Part shown: positions 48,831 through 59,843 of the stretch, in pieces | How positions within the stretch are numbered: position 1 is the first letter of the stretch | Layout: each line of letters begins with the position of its first letter | Assembly (NCBI GenBank): GCA_023079485.1 | Contig: CM041115.1 | Location: 25,669,505 to 25,733,504 of the forward strand | Length of the DNA stretch: 64,000 nt | Direction of reading: 5' to 3' | Source of the DNA: Archilochus colubris | Taxonomy: Eukaryota; Chordata; Aves; Apodiformes; Trochilidae | Translations under genes and position numbers: made by a program | The notes under the pieces: generated by a model | What the model was told of the DNA's origin: nothing | The model's input: the letters and a program-made list of their open reading frames with translations, nothing else | The model's database searches: none

Positions 48831-49270
48831 ACCTATTGGTAGTCCTGGGTAACTGGAAAGGTCCCAGTGGAATGGAGGCTGGTAAATCTGACTCACATCT
48901 TCAAGAAGGGCCATAAATAAGATCCAGGGCCCTGTTACTCTGACCTCAGGGCCAGGGAAGATCATGGAACAGATCATCTTGAATTCCATTATACAGCATG
49001 TACAGGACATCAAGGTAGTCAGGCTGGGTCTCAAGAAGAAGGGGCCCATCTCTTTTCAGTGATGCTGTGTGATAGGATGAGGCGCAATGGACATAAACTG
49101 TAACACAGGAAGTTCCACCTCAGTATAAGGAACAACTTTTTAATCTGTGTGACAAAGCACTGGAACGGGCTGCCCAAAGAGGTTGTGGATTCTCCTTCTA
49201 AGCACTTTCAAGATTCGTCTGGATGCATTTCTGTGATCTTGCTTTGCCTTAGGTGATTTGCTTTGGACAT
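48831..49270 (+). mobile_element. CR1 LINE with large internal deletion
   Basis: The left part (48831-49030) is the start of the RT: an NLTHIFKKGHK-like segment, then DPGPCYSDLRAREDHG, which is the out-of-frame form of the [20 protein letters not shown] block. At about 49030 it jumps directly to the C-terminal region (CTTTTCAGTGATGCTGTGTGATAGGATGAGG), on to the HWNGLPKEVVDSP block and the 3' end. All RT catalytic motifs are deleted, roughly 1 kb of the consensus. The 3' tail is eroded. Confidence 0.93.
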
Positions 49271-51936
49271 CAACAGACCTGTGATAAGTTCTCATTGTTT
49301 GTCACAAGGTTTTGTAACTAGACAAGGATAAAACTTGCAACTTTGGTTGAAAGAAGACTATTGTATTGACTTGTATTTTCATGTCACAACAATATCACAG
49401 TCCTTCGTTGTATTTTACACTACCTGGACAGTACCTGTGTAATGGGAAAGCTAGAAATGAAGTTATTTTGAAATTTCTGCCTGTTCCCTCTTTTTTGGAA
49501 AGAAAAGATTTAGTTGGAATTAGTTTCCATGCTGAACAGTTCTTCAGTCAATAAATAACTCAATTTTTTTGTTAAATTGCACTAATTACACTCCAACTGC
49601 TGTTCAAAATGAAGTGTAGTGTATCTAAAAAGTAAGGTATTAGTAAGGCCTTGATTTGGTGCTAATTTAAAGTTATTTCTGTGATCTTTCCATCTGTCTT
49701 GGCATATTTTAGTTAATCAATGAGGTTATGTAGAAAGTGATGAAGATGAGAGAGGAAAAGTAATAACTGTTTACTCTGAGTCAATTTTTTTCTAAAATAA
49801 ATCAGTACAGTTAAGGTTTTATTACGCAACAGTGCATCCTTACAGAAAACATATTTTTTCAAAGACTCTCCTGAGAAGTATAACCTTAGATTATAGAAAA
49901 TAACTGATTTGGAATAATTCTATTTAATCACTTCTGTCACAGCAGACTCATTCAATGGTCTTTTCTTGGGCTTTTAGAGTTTAAGAAAAAAAAATTATTT
50001 GAGAAAATACAGCAAAACAGTAGAAAGCATGTTTTTCAATTAACTTGGTCCTAATCTTAACTAATGATCCATTCACAAATCTTTTCAGATTTGTTGTACT
50101 TACAGATTCTCAAGGCTTGGACCTTTGGTTAGTTATTTCATTTTTGAAAAAAAGATTAGGTTTTGCTTCACATAGGCTTCCTTTATTGAGTAACTGCACA
50201 TATTAAAAAAATATTTGGATATGTTGGGTGCTGCCTGTCTGTTCATACTTTTACTTTTGTTGTGACACATCATATCTATAGTCTGTCAGTCAGATATTGG
50301 AACAGATCATAATACTCTGTGACACGGATGTAGTGACATATTCTATCCTGTTTCTTCTAATATGTAATTTACAGCAAAAGCTATCTTTCAAGATGCAAAA
50401 TAGCTGTTTTACCACTCTTTACTTTACTGATATTAACTGAAACTGCTCAGTGTTTGAGAATATTTACCTCTCTGTAGTAATGCAAATGGGATTAGAACTG
50501 TTACATTTCTATGGGTAGGAAAATGTATGAGTGAGCATCCATATTAATCAGATATGGTGCTAAAATTCTTTGGTGTAATATGAAAAATTACTTTTTCCCC
50601 TTCTTTTCCAAGATGCCATCACATATCATGTTTCCCTTGATTTTATTAAAAATGTAAAAATTGTTTTTGATTGTATTGTTTGTACATTTTCTTGGAATAT
50701 TCATGCCAATTGTACTGTATTAGAGAGCATTGCTGTGCATTTAATATTCCTAAATAATTTTAAAATTAAGATACATAGCATATTCTGCACTGTAGATTAA
50801 TGCTTTATTTAAAACACAGCTAAGATGAATCAGTGAATCTAGAATGACTAATTCCCTGCTAATTACACTCTGTTCATTCCTGACTGAACAAAATATAACT
50901 ACTTCGAGAAAATATGCATGCTAAATTTGTTCTAGAGATTGAATCTGTGTTGTAGAGATATCAGATCAGATTATTCTTTTTAATAAATATAAATATTTGC
51001 ATAATGTATTGAATTCTGCAATCAGTTAGGGCACTTTAGTTTTAATGTTTATTAAAACTGTTTTATTATTATATCCAATGTATTAGATAGACTTTTGGCT
51101 GAAAGTATAACAAGGAATGTAGTATATTTACATTTTTAAAACTGTAAGTTGTGCCATATCCTGCAAGCATTATGTAGCCCAAAGAGAAGTTCAATGTTAT
51201 CACACTCATTAAAGAGAACTTTTTGCAGTATATGGATGTGAGACACATTCTAACCCAACTTTTGCTTACTGCAAGGCTGCAATAAGACTTGATCTTTCAA
51301 GCTAGTGAGTCAGTCAGACCTGGCTTATTCATATGATGATGGAGTGTCAGCTTCTTGTGATACTAAACTGGATCCACAGTTTTTTCAGTATTTTCTCTGC
51401 CACTGTGTATTCAGTCTGGTTCTACTATATTGCACAACCATAGCAGCAGAAAAATCATGTGAATCATTTGTAACATCTGGAACATTAACACTCTATCTTG
51501 TTCAAAACCTGCAATAATCTTACAATTTCTATTTCAGTGGCACCTCAATTACCCTCTATTCTGCCAGAGAATTTGTGTACTCTGGCTGCTTAAGTGTCTT
51601 TCTTTTGGTCCAATTTCTCCTTTAGCTGCAGTAGAAATGTAATACCTGTAATATTCTGCTTTCCACAGTATGCTCTTTCTTTGATTTGCTAAAAATTACT
51701 TTTCAAAGATCCCTCTAATCTTACAACTTTTGAATTGCCATAAGTAGATCAGGAGTAGCACTTCTGTTGCTGCTAAATTCAAGCTCTCTTAAAATACCTT
51801 GCAATCTTATTCAAAAGTTCCCCAAATGTGCCCCAAAATGTGTGGTTTACAGTCGTGTGTAAGTACACACTTAAAAAATTTTTACTAACAAAGACCCATT
51901 GATATGATCTTTTACCAGTGTTTTAATATCTCCATA
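49271..51936. other. AT-rich unique DNA; possible conserved non-coding block near 50.6-51.0 kb
   Basis: No exon or repeat seen. The stretch 50600-51010 has a dense set of homeodomain-type words (CTAATTAC, TTAAT) and a perfect POU octamer ATTTGCAT at 50995-51002. This is common in AT-rich vertebrate enhancers but also occurs by chance. Confidence 0.45.
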
Positions 51937-52965
51937 TCATAGAATCATAGAATAGTTTCAGTTGGAAGAGACCTCCAAAGGTTATCTAGTCCCACCCCAC
52001 TGTAGTAAGAGGAGACACTCTCAACTAGATCAGGTTGCTCAGAGCCTTGTCAAGCCTCACTTTGTATATGTCCAGGGATGAGGTGTCAACTACCTCCCTG
52101 GGCAACCTGTTCCATTTTTCAGCCACTCTCATAGTAAAGAATTTTTTCCCAACATCCAATCTAAATCTTCTATTTTTGACTTAAAACCATTGCCCCTTGT
52201 CCTATCACTACAAACCCTTGCAAACAGTCCATCTCTAGCCTTTCTGTATGCCCCCTTTAGGTACTGGAAGGTTGTCATTAGGTCTCTGTGGAGCCTTCTT
52301 CTCTCCAGGCTGAACAACCCCAGCTTCTTCAGCTTGTCTTCATACTAAAGATATTCCAGCCACCTGATCAGTTTTGCAGACTCTAGACTAGCTCCATCAG
52401 GTCCATGTCCATCCTGTATTGAGGGCTCCAGAGCTGGATACAATACTCCAGGTGAAGTCTTACCAGAGCAAAGTGGCAGAATCATCTCTCTCAGTCTGCT
52501 GGCCACACTTTTTTTGATGCAGCCCAGGAGTGATTTGCTTTCTGGGCTGCATGCATGCCTTGTTGACATATCTCCAGCTTTTTGTCCACCAGCGCCCCCA
52601 AGTCATTTTCTGCAGGGCTGCTTTCTAACGTCTCATTCCCCAGCCTGTACTGATAATGGGGATTGTTATAACCCAGGTGCAGGAACCCTACACTTGGTGT
52701 TGTTGACCCTCATGAGGTTCAGCTGGGCCCACCTGTCCAGTTGTCCTGTCTGTCCAGGTCATTCTGGATGGCACCTGCTCCCTCTGGCTCATCAACAGCA
52801 CCACTCAACTTGGTGTCATCCACAAACTTGCTGATGGCATACTTGATCCTGCTGTCTATATCGCTGAAAAAAAATACTAAACAGTACAAGTCTTAGTACG
52901 AAATCCTGAGGAACTCCATTTGTTACTGGTTTCCATCTGGACTTCGAATTGTTCATAGCTGTTCC
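51937..52965 (-). mobile_element. CR1 LINE, 1.0 kb, from after motif C to 3' end
   Basis: Read on the minus strand from 52965 down, the 5' end falls in the RT region just before motif C (a word corresponding to VTNGVPQGS is weak). Then come a FFSDIDSRIKYAISKFVDDTKLSG block (52790-52880), QNDLDRQDNWTGG, LNLMRVNNTKCRVPAPG and CIKKSVASRLREMILPL (52345-52569). The [27 protein letters not shown] block (52129-52317) follows, and then the 3' end with the tail ATTCTATGATTCTATGA near 51937. The motif C equivalent reads FVDDTKL, with both Asp present. Frames are broken in several places. Confidence 0.95.
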
Positions 52966-53045
52966 GTGTCCCTTCCCATGATAGGGTGGTTGGAACTAAA
53001 TGATTTTAAAGGTCCCTTCCAACCCTGAAAAATCTATGAGATTCA
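52966..53045 (+). mobile_element. CR1 3' terminal fragment, head-to-head with the previous copy
   Basis: CCATGATAGGGTGGTTGGAAC, TAAATGATTTTAAAGGTCCC and TTCCAACCCTGAAAAATCTATGAGATTC form the last 80 bases of a plus-strand CR1. It lies directly against the 5' end of the minus-strand copy, with no unique DNA between. Confidence 0.9.
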
Positions 53046-53825
53046 AAAGAATTTTTGCATCATCATTTCCTCTCCATAATATATACCTTTAAAAAAGTAT
53101 AATTTGTTCTAAGTGTCTGAATTGAAGAATTTCTCCTTCCTTTAACTTGCCTTTATTTCACTAGAGCGCTACAGGGAAGCCATTCATGTTTTGGCCTCTT
53201 GTACTGAAAAATGAATGAGTAAGAGTCTTGATTACTTTACAGATTAATCTAGTTAATTATTATATTAATTAAAATGTGTAGGTTTGAGGCTATTCAGAAC
53301 TATTTATATGTGATTTAATTCTCATGAGCAGCTGATTTGTGTTTAATTCAAACTGATGGGTTTTCTGTAAATGGACCATGTAGCAGCCTATTTAAAAAAC
53401 AAATTTCCTGCACTTTCATATCTGTTAGGTTAATTAAATTTAGAGGTTGTGTGCAGTGGGGAAAGGTAAAGGATTTAAATATATAGAATAAGAAACAAGT
53501 TATTTTCTTAGCAAATATGCTGATTTTTTTCCTGACATTTGCATCTGTTAAGAGTAGATGCAAGAACAGGCAGAGACACTTGCCTAGTAGTTTTTGAACT
53601 GAAGAATACAAATAATTCTAAGAGTTCTTTGTACAAATACTGTGTAGATTAACTAGTCCACATTTGCAAAATATCTTGAAAATTACTAACAAATTGCATT
53701 CTGAATACTGGAGTAAAGAAAATGGCTACAGTTTACATTAGAACTAATTTTGTTCCAAAACCACTATCTAAGTACCAAGTACTACCTTACAGCCAATGGG
53801 TCCTCCTATGTGACATTATGACAGT

Positions 53826-53868
53826 ATTATTAATTTTAACATTACATTATTATTAATTTTAATATTAC
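53826..53868. repeat. 23 bp imperfect tandem duplication
   Basis: ATTATTAATTTTAACATTAC (53826-53845) recurs as ATTATTAATTTTAATATTAC (53849-53868) with one C/T difference. Confidence 0.85.
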
Positions 53869-55771
53869 ATAAGACATTGTATTTTTTAGGCCAATTGTAA
53901 TTAATATGCATGAGTTTTGAAACCTGAAGTAGCATATCATTGTCTCATCCCCCATTTCTTTGAATTTCATTACTCTGGTTTAATAGATTCTATACTTCTA
54001 CTGTTCTCAGGAAATTTAGCTCAAAGCATTTGCTCAGATTCTTCATTCCTTTGAATTTCACTTGCTTTTGACCAGTCTAACAGATTTTGTAGGAGCAACG
54101 CTGTAATAGATGAAAATATTTTCCAAACATTTATTATCTTCACTGTTCCAAGACTTTGATAGGACTTAAATCCTCATTTATTACCATGCATATTAACTCT
54201 TCTCTGTGGAGAAAAGATGCAAAGGTTTGAATATCTTTTCAGTAGCTCAGCCTGTATTTCTATCAGCAATAGTGGTATGTCCCAACAGACATGTCAGATG
54301 CTAAGCTTAATTATTGCTCTAACGTCATCAGGGATGGACATTCTGACTCAAAACAATTGTTTGTTAAAGGTAATCCTGGAACCACTGATTGTCAGTTTCT
54401 CAAATTTCAAAAACTGCAATGAAAGTTTTCACTTTTCCCCTTATTTCCATTGCAAATAATACGAATTTTGTTAATTTCTTGATGCCACAGAATCTGGTCA
54501 GATGAAATGGAAATCCATGCCTGGAAATGAAAGTACTCTGACTTCGTTAGGAGCTGTGGAATAAAAATGTATTCAGGTACATTTTATTCCCAGACTTTAT
54601 GCTTGAAATTGGTTGTTCTAATAAAAGGGGACTTAACCCAGTGATAATGAGGAAGATCAATATATTTATTGACTATATTGACAGCTATAGCTTTATAACT
54701 ACATTTGCACACACAGACTTGGCCAACATGCTGTGTACAGTATTTGCATGTTTTCAGTTCACCAAATAGCAAACTTCTGATTACTTCTGTTCCCTTAGTG
54801 AGCAAGACGTTAACATACAATTTGAAAAAAACATTAAAGTTTAAACCCAGAATCAAAATTTGTCAGTTTTGTCTGTGATTTACTGAATTAGGATGAAATT
54901 ATCAACATGTTTAACACTGGAAAAATGAAAAGGCTACAGATGCGTTGAAATAAAAATAACCTGTCGTTAGAAGAGTTGTTTAGAAAAATTAACATTCATT
55001 TTCTATCTTTCATATGTCATCAGTGGCCTTGCTTTGCTCATAAGGGTGAATGTAATTAAACATGATGCCAGAATAGTTGCACAGGTGACCTGGCTGATAA
55101 ATAAAACAAAGTCCATGGTTGTTATCACTGAAATCTTGGACAAAATGATGAAAAAGTCAAAGAAGTTAACAAACACTAATACAGCAAAAGTTAGATATTC
55201 CTCAATTAAAGTTGCCTGAAGCACTGACCTTTTAGGACTCAAACATCTTTTTATCTTCTCCAGACCTCACTCTAAAATATAATTCACCGAACTGGTCTTT
55301 ATACAGAACTTCTATGTTTTAGATTTATTTTAAAAATATCGTAAAGCTATGTATGTTGCCAGATTTCCAAATGCAAGAAATAATTTCTTGAAAATAAGAA
55401 TTCTCTTATCTAATAACATGTCCCTGGCTCATGGTGCTTCTGCTGGAATCGACCTTCTAGGTAAGAGAATTTTCTTTTGACTGATGGTTTTCTTATCTCA
55501 CTGGCCATTTCTCACTCAATTCTGCTGATCTCATGAATTTATTTTTTTTTCTGGGCTTGGAGACTGAATTGGCTGTATTGCAAGAAGTTTTTTCAATTGG
55601 ATGTATTGCAAAAAGTTGGTCCCAAACTAATACCATACACCAGTATTAATTTTGGATTACAAAATTTACTGAAATAATGCATTATTTCATAGATTTGCTA
55701 GACATCGGAGTTTGGCTCTGCAGATATAGCTTTGAATTATTTTGTGCTATCTCTGCTGCCTTGGTTCCAGA

Positions 55772-55796
55772 CAGCAGAGATATGATATCTCTGCTG
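55772..55796. repeat. Perfect 12 bp inverted repeat (hairpin)
   Basis: CAGCAGAGATAT, a single G, then ATATCTCTGCTG: a 25-base perfect palindrome with a one-base centre. A further direct copy of ATCTCTGCTGCC lies at 55749-55760, so the arm occurs three times in 50 bases. Confidence 0.95.
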
Positions 55797-56518
55797 CCTG
55801 AAGCATATATCTGCTGATATATCCATGATATTTAGTCATGGATGAGTGAGGTGAAGGGCTCTGGAGTAGAGGATTGCATTGAGGTTGTTTAGCATATATG
55901 TGCTCTGATGCTATCAGAATTTGTGAATATGTAGGACAATTCCTTTTCTGCTGTTACTGGGGTACGTGTGTGCTCCTGCAGTGCCTAACTCTTAAGCATT
56001 TTTTAATCTGTATTGAAGTAAGATCTTCAAAAAGCTATCTCTAAGATTTTTATTTGGGCTGTTTGTTTATGTTTGCTCTAGAGAAACCATATGGCCAATT
56101 CATCTGTAAGTTTTGTTCATACATATTTAAAATATGTTCTCCAAAAATATTAAACATATGCCTCATTCTGTTTTCCTTACTTAGTTTCAAGACATTCATA
56201 TATGCTTTTATGTATTTATTGGCCTATATGATAAGTAAGAAATAACAGTCTTGCAAGAATTTTTGTGGGCTTCATACTTCGCATATTTCAAATGTACAGA
56301 AATTTTCCATTTCTGTTGTGGGCAAAATACTGCTTTTATCCAGTGAAAAACATTGAAGAAACTCATAAGCTTTCTCTGTGTTAGACAATGTCAAGTAACT
56401 GTTACCATGAGTTTCTGCCACAATGTCATGGACATTATCATGACCATTATGCCACATTTAGTCATGTTGACTAATGGAAATCTTAAAAAGAGCTGAATTG
56501 TAACCCAGATGACTAGAT

Positions 56519-56955
56519 ATAGAATCACAGAATTATTTCAGTTGGAAGAGACCACCATAAAATCTAGCTATTAAGTCAATTCTACCAAGTCCAGTGCTAA
56601 GCCATGTCCCCAAGCATCTTATCCACATCTCTTAAACACTGTCTTGCTGAATCTCACAAAATTGACATCCACACATTGATCCAGCCTGTCCGTATCACTC
56701 TGTAGAGCCTTCCTACCCTCAGATAGATCAATATTTTTGCCCAAACTGAAGTCATTTACCAATGCACTGAGGATGGATTTGATCCCCTTATCCAGATTAC
56801 CACTAAAGATATTAAACTGAAATGGCTCCAATATTTAGATACGGGCTATACCACTTGTGGCTGGCTGCCAGTAGAATTTAACTCTATTTACCATGCAGGT
56901 GTTTGGCCCAGCATTCCAGCCATTTTTTTTAGCTAGCAAAGGGTAGATGCAACGA
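56519..56955 (-). mobile_element. CR1 LINE with large internal deletion
   Basis: The low-coordinate end is a CR1 3' terminus (AGAATCACAGAATTATTTCAG, TTGGAAGAGACC). From about 56640 the sequence jumps to the RT region: an open frame at 56619-56831 holds FQFNIFSGNLDKGIKS and NIDLSEGRKALQSDTDRLDQ. The motif C segment between them reads LVNDFSL (the family has FADDTKL). Further up, the block equivalent to the segment before motif A (CTGGCTGCCAGTAGAATTTAACTC, CAGCATTCCAGCC) continues to about 56955. The part between motif C and the 3' untranslated end is deleted. Confidence 0.9.
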
Positions 56956-57823
56956 AATCATGAACAGTCATTCATGTAGTGAATGAGTGAAATAAAAAAT
57001 TAACTACATAAAGAAAGAAGTAGGTATGGTTCCTTTTTGAGTGTCCATAAACTAATCATAAAATAATAGGAAACTTTATGGAAATGTGGAAAACAAATGG
57101 ATTAATGCTGTGCTTTTCATTAAAGTAAAGGCAAAATTAATTCTTTTCAGAGGTGGGAGCCCTTAAGAGGTAATTATGTAGTGATAGTAGTTAGACATTA
57201 ATGTTGGACTGGTTTTGGTTATAGTTTCATTTCTGATGTGAATGACAGCTTAGTTGGAAGTTGAAAGAAATTAAAAGTCCTCCAGCAAATATGTGGATCT
57301 TTTTTAAATTGTAGGTCCCATATTGGTTTTCGACACTAACATGATATACACCCTTCTGGTTTAACATATTCTTTTGATCACACAGACAGAGATGGGATTG
57401 AGGACTTGTTGAGTAATGAAAGACAAGTAAAGATTTCTGTCCTGAGATGATAAGGATTAACAATGAGACAAAAGATTATATTGGTGCCAAACTTTTCTGA
57501 TGGGAAAAGAGGCTGTAAAAGTGCACAGCTTGGAGTACACTGCACAAGTGTTACTGTTTTCCATTGGCATGGTATAATCAATCAAACTTGTAGTGATTTC
57601 CACTTTCAGGACGGTCATGCGAGCAATAGAGTAAGAGAAAGTTTGGCTGCAACTGGGCTGACTGAAGTCTAGTGAGTTTAAGATCCAATCAGATTGTTTA
57701 TTATCATGACTCATTACTTGGGCTAATAGCAAGGATAATGTTCTCTAGGAAAAATCTAACATGCCTATGCTTTGAAGTCATGGTTTATAACTGCTATTTG
57801 AAGTTCCAGCATTACCTCTGAGA

Positions 57824-57857
57824 AAAAAAAAAAAAAAAAGAAAAAAAAAAGAAAAAA
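57824..57857. repeat. A-rich run
   Basis: About 34 bases of A interrupted by two or three G. There is no LINE or pseudogene sequence on the 5' side that would make it a poly-A tail. Confidence 0.8.
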
Positions 57858-59680
57858 GCTGTACATCTAGCTTGAAAATTTCTCACTTTGTTATCCTGAA
57901 AATGAGGTTCTGGTGAAGGTACCTAGGGTGACAGATTACTAGGGAGTCAAGAGAATATATGTGATTATCTCTAGGGTATCAGAATACATTAAGGTTATCT
58001 ACGAGAAGGATCAATTTAAAGGATCAGGTACAGAGCAAATGGATCCGCAAGGTGATACCAATTACCAGCCTGAATATATTGCCAAGATAATTCTAAGACT
58101 TACATCCCAGTTAAGTGGTTATAGACTCATACTTCAGTATGAAGAGTAAGTGGAGATCTGAGGTGAAGCTGCATTGTATCTACAAATTGTGCCTTTAAAG
58201 AACAACAAACAAACACAAAGAAGTCCAAACAACAGCAATAACCAAAAAACAACAAATGAACCTAGAATAATTTTTTTTTAATCTTACCACTTACAATTCA
58301 CTGGTGAGGCACAGAGACACATTTTACAACTGCTGTCTTAAGAGTTAAACTGTTGAGAAGAAATTCCTTCTGTATAATATTCTTTCACATACTTTTGATT
58401 TTACTGTGTAATTAATGATTTCCACTAAATCTATATGCAGTCTGAGTTATTCAATAAACTTTTATACTAAAGATAGAATAGTCACTTGACTCTGAAATAC
58501 AGGAGAACAAAATCCAGAGATTTGCTTATATAAATTTTATTCACAAAATTTACATTGAATATGTATTTTTCCTAATATAAATAGACCGAATTGAGGATTG
58601 GGTGTCTAATAATAGTTTGTTTTACTTTTTTAAAATAACATTGTTTCCTGTCTTTGTGTAATGTATGTACATACTGCATTTCTTTTATGATTGTTCTGTT
58701 GTAATGCAAATTAAACAGCATTTTAAAATTTTAATTAAGAGACTTTAGATCACACAGGAGTACATTTTTTACATAGAATTGAGAACCATAGTACAATTGA
58801 AACTTTCAGCAGAATAAAGTATGGACCTCTGCTAATGTCTGCTATACAACTTTCTTAGTCATAAAAAGGGAGGAAAAAAGATCCTTATTGCTTCATTCCT
58901 GTAGGTTGTTTGCTTATACCTTAGTGAAAACCTCTGGTCTCCTCCTTCTTTTAATCATATGCCAAAGAAATGAGGGCTTCCATACTTTTTTTTTTTAAAG
59001 ATACACACTAAGAGTCTGCTAAAGTGAGTAAAACACCTTTTTTTCTGTTGCAGTGTATTGCTAGAGGTCTAGCATTAACAATATTTATGATTTGCGGAAT
59101 GAAAGGAAGGCTGTGATTGTTTCCTTGATATTTCCATGTAGAACGAGGATTGTACACCAAGTAGAACCACTGTCTTATCTGACAACTTGAGATACACCTA
59201 TGAATACTTCTGCATGGCCTTTGAATTATTTCGTGTCTCAAGGCCTTGCTCAATGGTATCAAAGATAAAAGAGAACGGATCCAACTTTTCTTCCATAAAC
59301 GAAGTCATAGACAATAACATTAAAATTATAAAAGAAATATCTCTTTATTTCTATCTAACTTTTTCATTGATCACTGGCTTCTATGAGCAACTAGATATGC
59401 TCACTGGATGTGGTGATGCAGACTAGAATCAATTTATACATTAAAGGGTAGAGCCTCTGGATATTTAGACTACAAGTAAAGTAGTCAAGATTAACCTGTT
59501 AAATGCAAAATGTTATCGCTAGAGAATGGTAATTCCCTCTAGCAGGCACATTCTTTTAACAGATTTTAATTTAGAATGGTGTCACAGCCTCATGGAACAA
59601 TGTTTAGCTAGAATACCAGCTTTTCTCAGGGCTGGCCCAGATGGGTATAAAGAATCCTTATGAATAGTATATGTATAACA

Positions 59681-59770
59681 TAATATAATATAATATAATA
59701 TAATATAATATAATATAATATAATATAATATAATATAATATAATATAATATAATATAATATAATATAATA
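59681..59770. repeat. (TAATA)n microsatellite, 18 perfect units
   Basis: A 90-base array of the five-base unit TAATA with no interruption. It passes directly into a 70-base AT-only region. Confidence 0.97.
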
Positions 59771-59843
59771 TATAATTATGTATAACTATCATATATTATT
59801 ATTATATATTATATTATAATATATATAATTAATGTAATATATG
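59771..59843. repeat. AT-only palindromic tract next to the microsatellite
   Basis: About 73 bases, almost all A and T (two C, four G), with many TATAATAT-like self-complementary words. Confidence 0.8.

Larger units (their letters stand above)
53046..56518. other. AT-rich unique DNA with small repeats
   Basis: It holds a 23 bp duplication at 53826-53868 and a perfect palindrome at 55772-55796. Overlapping open frames on both strands at 55003-55242 occur; the minus-strand one is strongly hydrophobic. I cannot match it to any family. No gene called. Confidence 0.45.

Noticed and set aside
55003..55242. Hydrophobic minus-strand open frame that could be a membrane protein exon
   Set aside because: No family recognised, it overlaps an open frame on the other strand, and AT-rich DNA readily gives Phe/Ile/Leu-rich frames.
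57961..58149. 62-codon plus-strand open frame ending near a GTAAGT word (possible exon with donor site)
   Set aside because: No acceptor with a clear pyrimidine tract in frame and no protein family match; GTAAGT is frequent by chance.
58500..58760. AT-rich stretch resembling a gene's 3' untranslated end
   Set aside because: Only AATTAAAC and general AT content support it; no upstream coding sequence seen.
59008..59262. 84-codon minus-strand open frame
   Set aside because: No recognisable domain; it is next to a poly-T run and has no support beyond being open.
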